A DNA stretch of 64,000 nucleotides from Panax quinquefolius (GCA_020205615.1 CM035167.1:59975023-60039022); one strand, 5' to 3'; positions 47,690 through 58,292 are shown, numbered from the stretch's first letter. Made by a program: numbers and translations. The notes: generated by a model from the letters alone, not told the origin.

Positions 47690-48420
47690 ATAAATCTTCA
47701 AGAGTTTGAATAGTCCTCTCGATTGTTAAATGCATCGAGGATGATATGCTTAAACTAAATTGTAAATCTGCCCCATAGCTTTTTGTAAACTAACCCAAAA
47801 TCGTGAAGTGAATCTTGGGTCTCGATCAGAAACTATGGATACTGGCATACCATGCAGTCTTACAATCTCGTTTATGTACATACGAGCAAGACGTTCAAGT
47901 GTATAAGTTTCTCATATTTATAAGAAATGAGCAGATTTGGTCAATCTATCAACAATGACCCAAACTGCATCAATGCCTTGAGAAACCTTGGGAAGACCAG
48001 TAATGAAATCCATGGTAATGTGCTCCCACTTCCATTCTAGAATTTCAAGTGGTTGCAATGGACCTTTTGGTACTTGATGCTCTGCCTTGACTCGTTGACA
48101 CGTTAGACACCTTGAGATAGACAACGCTATCTCTCTCTTCATATTGTCCCACCAAAATGTATGTCGAAGATCATGATACATTTTGGTACTCCTAGGATGG
48201 ATTGCAAATAGTGAGTTGTGCACCTCCATCATGATTTTATACTTTAAATCAGGGTCGTTAGGAACATAAAGTCTGGAGTTGATTCGAAGTATTCCTTCTT
48301 CATCGATTCTTGCTTCCTATATAGCACCTTCTTGCACTTTCTTCCTCATACGCATCACCTCCCGGATCAGAATAACTTGAAAGCACTTTAATTTTATCAA
48401 TTAAAGTCGGTTCTACTCAG
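47690..48420 (-). pseudogene. Integrase N-terminal and core part of F
   Basis: The 104-codon frame at 47918-48232 has the zinc-binding pattern (MMEVHNSLFAIHPRSTKMY...CLTCQRVKAEH) and the first catalytic aspartate in HITMDFITGL. The second aspartate region (SDRDPRF equivalent) is near 47810-47830 in another frame. The glutamate region near 47720-47740 is damaged (TCGATTGTTAAATGCATCG). Together with 46937-47680 the whole integrase is covered but not in one frame. Confidence 0.82.
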
Positions 48421-48559
48421 ATATATTGCCATCATCACATGGGTCCCTAGAGTCTTTATCTCTATCTCCATCCTTTGTCAGTCATACAAAATGGGCCTTT
48501 ATATTGACAATATTGCACTCGTGCCAAGATATGATCTTCTACTCAATGCGTCGCCTACC

Positions 48560-49104
48560 ATGTTAAACTTTTCGAGATGGTATTGCATGGTATGATCATA
48601 ATTTTTCAATAGTTCAAGCCAACGTCGTTATCGCATGTTGAGTTCCTTTTGAGTGAAGAAATATTTGAGGCTTTTATGATCCGTAAAGATCTCCACTTTT
48701 TCCCCATACAAGTAATGCCTCCAAATCTTTAGTGCAAAGACAACAACTGCCAACTCTAGATCATGAGTAGGATAATTCCTCTCATATTCTTTGAGTTATC
48801 GTGAGGCATAGTCTATGACTTTCCCATGTTGCATGAGAACACATCCTAACCCTTTGCCCGAAGCATCACTCTAGATGACAAATCCCTCTAAACCAGATGG
48901 AATTGTCAGAACAGGTGCTAAAATGAGTCTCCTCTTGAGTTCTTGAAAACTCTTCTCACATTCCTCGCTCCAACCGAACTTTTTATCTTTCTGAGTCAGC
49001 TGAGTTAGTGGAGTAGCAATTCGAGAAAACCCTTCTATGAATCTCCGATACTAACCAGCTAAGCCGAGAAAGCTACGTACTTCGGTCACTGATTTAGGTT
49101 TCTC
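48560..49104 (-). pseudogene. RNase H and RT connection of F
   Basis: Collinear with 20300-20936. The sequence for [10 protein letters not shown] is near 48650-48690 and that for GLGCVLMQ near 48830-48850. A TAG replaces a codon near 48865-48875, and other stops break the frame (near 48800, 49050 and 49105). Confidence 0.8.
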
Positions 49105-49985
49105 CTAGCTTTGAATAGCTTCAATCTTTGCTGGGTCAACAGATATTTCATGACTTGATACCACGTGCCCAAGGAATGCTACTTCCTCAAGCCAGTACTC
49201 GCATTTCTTCAACTTGGCATAAAGCTTATATTCACTAAGCTTTTGGAGTATCAGCCTCAAGTGTTGCTCATGATCTTCACGGGTTCTCAAGATGTCATCA
49301 ATAAAGACGACCACAAAGTGATCCAAATATTCCTTGAATACTTGGTTCATCATATCCATGAAGGCATCAGGAGCATTAGTAAATCGAAAGGACATGACTA
49401 GGAATTCATAATGCCCGTACCGAGTTCTGAAAGCCGTCTTTGGAATGTCATCGGTTCTAATCTTCAATTAGTGATATCCAGAACGAAGATCAATCTTTAA
49501 AAAGAATTTGGCTCCTTGTAACTGGTCAAACAGGTCATCAATACGTGGCAATGGTTACTTATTTTTGATGGTGACATGATTCAACTCCCGATAATTAATA
49601 CAAAGTCGCATACTCCCATCTTTCTTTTTCACGAATAGAACAGGAGCACCCCAAGGAGAAGTACTAGGACGAATGAAACCGATGTATAACAATTCCTATA
49701 GTTGGGTCTTTAACTCCTGAAGTTCAATAGGAGCCATTCGATATTGGGCTTTGGAAATAGGTTTTGTACCAGGTTCAAGGTCGATACAAAATTCAATTTC
49801 ACGCTCTGGGGGTAGGCTAGGAAGTTCTTCCGGGAATACGTCAGGAAATTCATTAACAATAGAAATATCATTCAAAACTGACGTATTTTTGTTTAGATCC
49901 GTGACATGAGCTAAGAAAGCTTGACATCTATTTTTTAGTAAAACGAATAGCTTTATGGTTTGAGATGACAGTGATTGATTTTAAT
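49105..49985 (-). pseudogene. Reverse transcriptase of F
   Basis: The 120-codon frame at 49105-49467 reads [17 protein letters not shown], then [20 protein letters not shown]. The catalytic pair FIDD is intact here, unlike body 1 of B, but a few codons after it (YSKS in relatives) are lost. Then [20 protein letters not shown] follows. The N-terminal half (49470-49985), with fingers text such as NYRQLN and VRPSTSPWG equivalents near 49580-49680, contains stops. This is the best RT palm in the window, still non-functional. Confidence 0.85.
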
Positions 49986-49996
49986 GGTTTGGTGGC

Positions 49997-50610
49997 TTAA
50001 ATTCGCATAATAGATTGGTTAGGAATATGAAAGCTAAAAATCTTACGAAAATAATCAATTTTTGCATGATGAGTAGTTAACCGATCAATCCCTATAATTA
50101 CGTTAAATGCAAGTATTTTTAATGAAATAAGATCGACAGGTAATGTGAGGGTACCGATTTGAACCAAACAAGACTTATAAACAGTGGATGTAATGAAGGT
50201 TTCTCCTAACGGAGTTTCTACAGATAAGTCAAAGTCTAATTTCTCCGGAGTCAAATTTAATCGTTGAGCGCAAGTAGGAGAAATAAAAGAATGAGTAGAA
50301 TCGGTATCAAACAAGGTATAGACTTCGCTAGAGTTTATGATAAACTTACCCGTGATGACCTCATTCGGGTTCCTTGCTTTCTGGGAGGTCACAACAAACG
50401 CTCTCCCTTGCACTACCGGCTTTGACTTTTTTGGGACAGCCTTTGGTGCCTCCATCCTGGCTGAACTTGTCTTCGATGAACGACAAAATCGGGCTAAGTG
50501 ACCTTCTCTTCCACAATTATAACATGCTTTGGACGGCATCGCACAGTTTGGACTGCTGTGTCCCTCCCCTCCGCATTTGAAGCATATGATAGGTGGTCGT
50601 TCTCATTCCT
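49997..50610 (-). pseudogene. Zinc knuckles and protease of F, 180-codon open frame
   Basis: The frame at 49997-50539 starts inside the second knuckle, CYNCGREGHLARFC (CX2CX4HX4C intact). It runs through a basic linker to the protease: EVYTLFDTDSTHSFISPTC, where the active-site glycine is aspartate (DTD for DTG), and IIGIDRLTTHHAKIDY, where the usual tryptophan is arginine. The first knuckle (CFKCGGEGHS) is at about 50555-50600. The knuckles bind the element RNA in relatives; the protease would be inactive as read. Confidence 0.88.
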
Positions 50611-51574
50611 TAACAACTGGTGCTGGTGCTGACGTCCTTCCATCATTGTTGAATCTCTTTTTCTTGAAATGTCTATTTTTACTGTCTTGGCCATGATTAC
50701 AACCGAAGTGGTTATCATTTCTAGCATATTGATTCCCTCCACGTTTGTTGTTACCGTTTTGATGACTAATACCACTGGTATTTTCATGCTGCCGGCTACT
50801 TTCTCTTGGTTGTGTTGACTCGTTACCGCTCTCCAATAACTGAGCCCTATTTATAACATCTGAGTACAAACACAGTTTATGAGAAATAAGATATTGACGT
50901 ATCTCCGATTTCAAACCTCTTAAAAACATTCGCGTCATTCGCTCCTCATTATCGACCAAATGGGATGCAAACCGGGATAACTCCGCAAATTTAGCCTCAT
51001 ATTGCGACACGGTCATATTATTTTATTCCAATTCGATAAACTTCACTTCTTTCATGTGACGAATACTCTCGGGAAAGTACTTGTCGTTGAATAGCTCTTG
51101 GAACTTCTCCCAAGACATCTTGAATGCGTCAGGCTGGGTACGTTTTACATATTACCACCAGTAATCTGCCTCTTCACGCAACATGAAAGTGGCGAAGGGA
51201 ACCTTTTGCTCCTCGGAGCATCCCAAGACATCAAATATCTTGGTGATCTGCTTTATCCATGCTTCCGCCTTAAGTGGTTTTGGCTCTCCAATAAACTCTG
51301 GTGGTTCCAGCTCCTTGAACTGTTTAGCGGTGACCGTCCGAGAGTTTCCAGTGTTTCCACCTACATTTCAGACAGGAGCCGCTCTCACCTGATGTTGCAT
51401 GAATTGCATAAAGCCTCTAAACAATCCATCATTCATCATTTGGTCTGTGTTGTTGTTTGCATGAGGATTGTCGCTTTCCTGATGCACATTATTGATATGT
51501 GGAGACTCAACGGTCTCTTGTGCTCCATTGCTATTCTCAACATTCTCGGATGTCATTTTCAGATACTGCCACAA
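50603..51574 (-). pseudogene. Gag of F
   Basis: The C-terminal part is a 137-codon frame (50603-51016): QYEAKFAELSRFASHLVD, FLRGLKSEIRQYLISHKL, then a Gly/Asn-rich stretch before the knuckles. The N-terminal frame (51368-51574) reads MTSENVENSNGAQETVES from about ATG 51556, likely the start. Between them the core is readable but broken: a TGA near 51365 where CAG is expected, a stop after WW near 51150, and a TAA near 51020. Same architecture as A's gag. Confidence 0.87.
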
Positions 51575-51730
51575 AACAAGGGTTAGTTGACATGTAACAT
51601 ATTATCTCTAAAATCTGACCAACCAATTTAAATACAAAATAAATTTAAGTAGGTCATACTAGCGAAGAAATTCCTCATCTCTCCCCTCCTAGTTCTAGTC
51701 TCACATCTTAGCCAAGGATCATATCCCTAA

Positions 51731-51744
51731 GCTTTGATACCAAC
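51731..51744 (-). other. Primer binding site of element F
   Basis: The minus strand reads GTTGGTATCAAAGC next to the LTR end. Confidence 0.82.
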
Positions 51745-53448
51745 TGTGACGCCCCCAAAATTATGTATACATCACCCATCTTGATTCGCCAGATACATGG
51801 TACAGAATTAAAATACAACTTAATAATACAATTGTCATTTACAATACGACAAAACATAAACGGTGAGTTTGAATACAAATACTATCTTCTAGAGAGTATA
51901 CAAACTCAAAAGGAGTCCTCATAACAATTATTGTCAAACTATTTAACAGAATAGTGAGGACTACTAGCTAATACTATCATCCAGACCATCACTCCGTTCC
52001 CTGACTCGTCCCACCTACGTTCTCATTTCCTGAAGAGAACAGTGAAAGAAAGGGTGAACTCAACTAGCCCAGTAAGAAATATTATAACTAAGATAATGTA
52101 GAATTAATTATCATTAGCCTTCAACAGTGTTAAACTGATAAAATATAACAAACATCAAGTTTAACTGCAGCGGAACAAGCAATCCATTAGAAGAGTCAAG
52201 TAGATAATAAAATCTACTATCTTCTATGATTTAAAAGGTTTTTCATGACTTTTTATCGCTGAGACTCAGCTTAATAAATAATCCACATCATCGAATCACC
52301 CCTGCACTACGACCAAGGATATTCATTAGTATCACGACCACAATTATCCATGCACTATGGGCCAAGAATATTTGTGTATTCATTAATGGTCATGATCATG
52401 CCAACAATCATCCATCAATGCACTCACGGGCCAATGAGGACTTTTACCACATCATTTGTAACATTACGGTTATGATCACACCTAATAATCCCCGGTCATA
52501 ATCATACCAAGTCCATCTATGCACTCACAATACATATGACTTTCAAAAAATATAAATATGAGGATGATGACAATGATATAGGAATTCAATAAAACAAGTT
52601 CAAGAATTAATTTGTCCAAGAACCAATAACGTCCAAATTGTCAACATGATCTTTGCTTTGTAGAGTAAAATTCAAGAATGTTCGGAAGAATATTTCCATG
52701 AAAAGATCTTGGATGAAGCGCAATTATCAAGGATATTCCACTAATTTCATGGAGTATAGAAGTCAAAACTTTAACCAACTGAGTATAATAAAGAATGGAA
52801 TAACAAAAGAAATCACCATGCATGCGGTACTTCACATGATGGTTATTCCAACGAAATACTAAATAACGGAACCAGTCGGTAAATTGAATCGACGGGATGT
52901 TCCAATGTAATAATAAAGAATGGAATAACAACAGAAATCACCATGCATGCGGTACTTCGTATCGACATGTTATTCCAACAGAATACTAATAAGGACGGAA
53001 TCAGGTCCGGAATAAAATGCACATACAAGATATTCCAACATAATAATAATAATGACGGAACCAGTCCCACAGTAAAAGCATGCAGACGTGATATTCCAAT
53101 AGAATAATAAAGATGAGAATCGGTCCCACAGAAAAGCGCTTGAACGCATGTGATATTCAAATGAGAATAGTAAAGATGGAATAATAGAAGAATGTCACCA
53201 AGTATAGGGTAGCCCGCGTATACAGGATATTCTAACAGAATAATAAAGAATGGAATAACATAAGTTTTCTTCATGAATACAAAAGAATAACACCCCTTAC
53301 GAGTATAACAAATAATATTCCCTACCTTAAAAGAAGATTACTGGATATATAAGTAGTGAAGTAGCAGAATACTTTTCTTCTTTCTATCTATAGTTTCTCT
53401 CTCTAGAGTTTCAGTGAATTCGTAAGAAAATAATGAAGGAATGAGCTT

Positions 53449-53458
53449 CTATTTATAG
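53449..53458 (-). promoter_or_regulatory. Candidate TATA box, F 5' LTR
   Basis: CTATAAATAG on the minus strand; this LTR would drive F. Confidence 0.55.
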
Positions 53459-53489
53459 GAGAATGGACTGCATAGTAACTAATTCATGA

Positions 53490-53655
53490 ACGGTCCAGAT
53501 TGATTTACTTTTAAACGGACGGTCCATATTGATTTACTATTAAAACTTAAAGCAACGGTCCATACTGATTTACTATTGAAACTTTAAACCAGCGATCCAT
53601 ATTGATTTACTATTATAACTTTCCACCAGCGGTCCATATTGATTTACTATTATAT
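53490..53655. repeat. 38-bp tandem array, five units
   Basis: Units carry CGGTCCATATTGATTTACTA with an AT-rich tail. Only about one unit is present at the same place in F's 3' LTR (about 46155-46195). Confidence 0.85.
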
Positions 53656-53748
53656 CTTCAACCAACTATTCTAAAAATTAGCACATCTCCTCATGGAATA
53701 ATATTGTACCCAAAAATAATTTGGACCGAAAAGAAATATATCTTACAG

Positions 53749-53844
53749 GTGAATAGTACCCCATGAATAGTAACTCATGAATAGTAACTCGTGAATAGTC
53801 ACTCATAAATAGTAACTCATGAATAGTAACTCGTGAATAGTACT
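53749..53844. repeat. GAATAGT minisatellite in F 5' LTR
   Basis: About six units of (C/A)(G/A)TGAATAGTAACTC, about 14-15 bp each, as in D at 31431-31512. Confidence 0.85.
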
Positions 53845-54592
53845 CCGACACAAAAAGTGCCCCGAATACCCGATTGAACAATATAACCTCTAGACATCAA
53901 TTATTATCGAAACAAATGTCGATTTCTACTAACACAAATAATTCCAACACAGTGGAACTATAAAATTCATCTTTAATCAACACGAACTTATTCATAATTA
54001 ATATTGACGCGTAATTAGGTGACCAAACCACTCCTTGACAGAACTTCTAGACATTGTCAATATTGCAAATAATAATATAAATAACTTTGTCATCTCAATT
54101 ATTGATTTAATAATATAGCATATTATGCAGATGATACTATAACAATAATTGAATCAATAATATGAGAGATATGATGCAGCAATTACTGTATTAATAATTG
54201 AGTATAACTGAGTGACTTATCACGTAAGCATCAATAATCAATACCGCGTGCTACTATGCAACCACGCGTATTACTGTACTTTTATTACCGAGTAGTTCAA
54301 CAGTTTTAACGGTAATACTTTCGCCGTTATTTTTATAAAATGATAATTTTGTCATTTTCTAACTACAAAAATACTTCCGTTGTGGGCTTCACCAATGATT
54401 GTGCCGTCGTACGGATATTCCTCGACAAAAAGAATATTCCCCGACCAATCTAATATTATACAACAACTTGCATACTTTGCAAAATTTATAAATATTACCC
54501 ACAACTATAACATTATATCAAATCCACACCATAATATTTTAAAAATATTTCGATAAATTTAAATCTTTATTTATAAAATTTGGGGTCTCACA

Positions 54593-54826
54593 GTTATGGT
54601 ATTCTATATAATAGTATGACTTTATTAAGATAATGATATTTATTATTATCATGTATGGTAATAAATATAGTAAAGGTTGCGTACTTGGGTTTAGACTCTG
54701 ATATTTATGTAAATTATGTTTGGTATTTATATTATTGTTATTATTATTAGTATTATTCCGCTCATAGAAATGGTATCGTAAAGCACCGAGTTCGGGTTTC
54801 AAGTACCTGAATTTGGGGGTGTTACA
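54593..54826 (+). repeat. 3' LTR of element E, terminal part
   Basis: Nearly identical to 34763-34995 (GTTATGGTATTCTATATAAT to the end GGGTGTTACA). It closes E and abuts G's integrase. Confidence 0.9.
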
Positions 54827-55402
54827 GTTATCACGCTAGTATTGGCATGCCGCCTTATGAAGCGTTATACGGCAGAAAGTGCAGAACTCTGCTATACTGG
54901 GATGAACAAGGCTGGTAGCAACTCAAGATAGGCAGAAGAAATACGCCGATCCACACCGTAAAAATGTTGAGTTTGAATCGAGTAGTTATGTGTTTTAAAA
55001 ATTCTCTCCCTGGAAGGGAAAGATCAAGTTCTGAAAGAAAGGAAAATTAAACCCAAGATTCATTGGACCCTTTGAAGTATTGCGAAGAATTGGAGAAGTT
55101 ACGTATGAGGTAGCTTTACCTCCAACACTCGAAAATGTCCACAATGTCTTCCATATTTTAGTTTTACGACCCTACAAACTCGATTACATACACGTGATTG
55201 AATATGAACCCTTACATTTTGAGAAAGATTTATCTTATGAAGAAATTCCTGCTCAGATTGTCGACAGAAAAGAACAAGTTCTAAGAAATAAAGTAATACC
55301 TTTTGTTAAGGTAATCTAGAGGAACCACAACGCTGAAGAAGCAACGTGAGAACTCGAAGAGCATATGATGAAGAATTATCCTCATTTATTTACTTAAATT
55401 AT
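54827..55402 (+). pseudogene. Integrase C-terminal part of G
   Basis: It starts at E's insertion point in the codons for [18 protein letters not shown]. After frame changes it continues with KYADPHRKNVEFE and, in the open frame 55080-55319, RRIGEVTYEVALPPTLENVH and NVFHILVLRPYKL. The tail reads KVI, stop, RNHNAEEAT, stop, ELEEHM and NYPHLFT. Both stops sit where relatives have tryptophan (TGG to TAG and TGG to TGA), single G-to-A changes in the chromodomain-like module. Non-functional. Confidence 0.85.
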
Positions 55403-55489
55403 GTGTAAGCGATTCTGGGGACATAATCTTTGTAAGGGGTAGAATGTAACGGGATGAATTGATTGAGTTATGATTCTGGGGACAGAATC

Positions 55490-55506
55490 CTTTTAAGGGG
55501 GAAAGA
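55490..55506 (+). other. Polypurine tract of G
   Basis: TTTTAAGGGGGAAAGA directly before TGTGACGAACGAG. A similar GATTCTGGGGACA...TAAGGGG unit sits 61 bp upstream (55411-55440). Confidence 0.8.
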
Positions 55507-56263
55507 TGTGACGAACGAGATTTTGTAATTTAATTTGAATATTTATTGAATTAAATAAATATTTTTTGATGATTTAATTATTGGATTAAATAATTAATTG
55601 ATGAAATTGTGGTAGATTAATTTAATTATATGTGTTATATTTATTAAATTAATAATGAGAATTTTTATTATTGAAAAGTATGTATTTATGTGAGCTTATT
55701 GAATTAAATAAAATATTTAATAAGAATAATGTTATTTTAATTAATTTATAATTAATTAGGGATTTAATAATTGAACATAATTAATAAATGAGAAATTTAA
55801 TTATGTGACTAAGTGAATTAATGAGAAATTATTATATTTTATTTAAATTAAATTAAATAAGATAATTGATTTATTGTGTAATTGGGTGTGATATGATTAA
55901 AACTATATTATAAGAGGTTAATTAAATTAAACGGGAATGAGTTTTTAAGAATAGCCAAACAAGGTCCTAAGAGAAGTTAGGAGCAGTTAACCCATGAATG
56001 GGGTGAACTGACCACCACACTGCTAGTTACAAAGAGCATTAGTCAGTTTTAATTTATTACGTATGTTAGTTTTGAAATAAAAACCTGTGAGTTCAAAGAG
56101 ATTTTGAAAGAGAGTTTAGAGGAAATTGTGATATTGGAGAATCAGAGAAATTTCTTTAAGGTAATCTCTTCTTCCCCAAACTTCAAATTAACGCCATTAA
56201 AGTTTTTATAAAATAATGGCTTTCAAGTCTCTATTCAAGTCTCTGTATTTGCTAAGAGTAATA

Positions 56264-56299
<36 letters not shown>

Positions 56300-58292
56300 A
56301 ATATGCCATCATAAAATGTTTTTATCATATATGTATGTTTTCATAACTTCAATTTCATAAAAATATGTCGTAATTAGATTTTTGAAGTTACATAGTATAA
56401 AGATATGGCCATATGGCCCTTACGTACAAATTTAATACGTTAATCATATGTTGTATCATAAATTTACACTTATAGATGATTATTCATATTAAAAAGAAGA
56501 AAACAAAATTCGAATGGACAGATTCGGTGTTGTAATGAATCCATAGTGTCAATTTTATGTTTTATCTTTAAACTTTTTCAAAATAACTAATAACATGAAA
56601 TTTCATGATTTGATTTTGGAAATTGTATGTTTTAACTTGTTAAAATCATGCTAGAAAGGTTGGGTAGTAGTTATATGTGTATTTCAGTGTCTGGGTATGC
56701 TTATGAATAAATTAATTGGGTGTTTTGGTCATGTTCTTCAATTTTCGCGAATTGAAGTTCGGTATTATAGACATGTCATAATAAATACTTACCGTTTCTG
56801 AAGTTAATACTACTGCCATGTATTAGCCATTACTATGAACGCCATTATTGTCTAAGTCAGTATTATTTGTAAGTATGAAATGGCCAAGGGTAGGTTAGAT
56901 GTCATACCAAGACCACTCTATGATTGTTTAAAAATGATTTTCTTAAATTGTTTAAGTCCAGGAATGTAATAGTAACCTAATCTAATGAACATAAAACTGT
57001 GTTAGATATATAATGGGATGTTAAAATAGATTTTTTTATCCTGTCAATAAGACATTTAAATGTGGATTGAATTGTTAAACGTGTAGTTAGCTTGTTGTTC
57101 GTGTAGTGTAATATTATGTAAAAACAAGTGTGATAATTTGACTAAGTACAGTTATAATCAGAGTTTAGACAAAAAGAATTAAATTGTGATGAGTAGTTAC
57201 GTTATAATTGATTGGTATTGTGAATTTAAATGGTATGTAAGATTAAATCGAGGAACGTGTATACTTAATGTGTAACCTACGCACGAGGCAAGTTTTCTAA
57301 CCCTACTCGTTATCATTATATAAGTTTATAAACTTACCTCTTTACATCGAGAAAATTTTTGTTATTATTAATCAAGTTCAAATTATTATATTAAAGATTA
57401 TTAATCTTTCAAAGTATGACTCTCTTATACAATACTTATTCTATTGTATACCTATTGAGTTTGTTATTCGATTTAAATATAATTTATTGTTGAACCTTAT
57501 AAGACTAGCGAACCCTTATTGATTCTGCTAGTCCATAGTTGATGAACATTCTAAATTTCAGAACCCTTGTTGAATTATCAAAACCAAACTTCCTTTGGTG
57601 CGGACTCTAATGTCAAACTGAGATGAACAACCCTGTATAGGGGATCACTTATGCGTTAGCGTTAATATATTGTGCACAGTATGGTAGTAAGGGCTGATCC
57701 CCCTAAGTACGAGTAGAAGAGTCCATAATCTTATGAATGTTAAAGGTTTCAAGTATAACCTTTGATAACCTAGGTCATTGTTCAAGGTCTTATGACCCTC
57801 TTAAGTTCTTTTGATTCTTGTTATTTATTCTTGATTCAAAAGTTGAGTTTCTTATTCCATAAGTCTTTGATTCACTCGCATGTTATTATATTGTTGTTAC
57901 ATTATTATACTCCTGGGCAACCGTGCTCACTCTTGCGTAATAATAACATTGCAGTTAAGAACGAAAGGTCTGACGAGGCTTCTTCTAGCAAAGGCAAGGG
58001 CAAGATTAACAAGTGATGAGGACTTGTTACTTATGTGTTTATGTATTTATGTTTCAGACTTATGTCAATGTTGTGTAAGACTATTTATTTGTTTATGTTT
58101 CCGCAGTTGAGATTTAATGGTAGTATGACCTGGGATTGATGTATTTATTTCAGATGATGTAACTCCTTAAGGAGAGGATTTATTTCTATCTATTTATGTT
58201 TTCATTTATTATGGGTAGATAGACATATAATGTTTGTATAGTGAACACCAAATCATGTGGGAATTAAAGTACCCGAATTTGGGGGTGTCACA
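55507..58292 (+). repeat. 3' LTR of G
   Basis: 2786 bp, TGTGACGAACGAG...GGGGGTGTCACA. AT-rich, with a TA run at 56268-56296. No gene is supported inside; the plus-strand frames at 57792-58110 are LTR translations. The first 100 bp resemble 59122-59230. Confidence 0.82.

Larger units (their letters stand above)
44398..54592 (-). mobile_element. Ty3/gypsy element F (Tekay/Del-like), most complete body in the window
   Basis: 3' LTR 44398-46925, polypurine tract, body 46926-51744, primer site, 5' LTR 51745-54592. The body (4.8 kb) keeps gag, knuckles, protease, RT, RNase H and integrase in gypsy order, all with stops or frameshifts. There is no matching target duplication: TCATG lies left of 44398 and GTTAT right of 54592. 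The two LTRs also differ structurally (see findings), so the element probably arose or was altered by recombination. Confidence 0.88.
51745..54592 (-). repeat. 5' LTR of element F
   Basis: 2848 bp, TGTGACGCCCCC...GGGGTCTCACA. 57-bp array at about 52840-53240, TATA box at 53449-53458, a 38-bp array at 53490-53655, GAATAGT minisatellite at 53749-53844, half of the conserved block at 53998-54052, AATATTCC-type repeats at 54415-54445. Its right end matches the inverted arm 43549-44397 better than it matches F's own 3' LTR. Confidence 0.88.
54827..58292 (+). mobile_element. Ty3/gypsy element G, 3' end (integrase tail plus 3' LTR)
   Basis: Plus-strand integrase tail (54827-55402), short untranslated end, polypurine tract, then an LTR to 58292. 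The left part of G is cut away by E, whose own left end is outside the window. G's right LTR end adjoins minus-strand integrase sequence of H, so G was inserted in H. Confidence 0.85.

Noticed and set aside
57792..58110. Two small plus-strand frames in G's LTR
   Set aside because: No homology visible, lying wholly within an LTR with no coding constraint.
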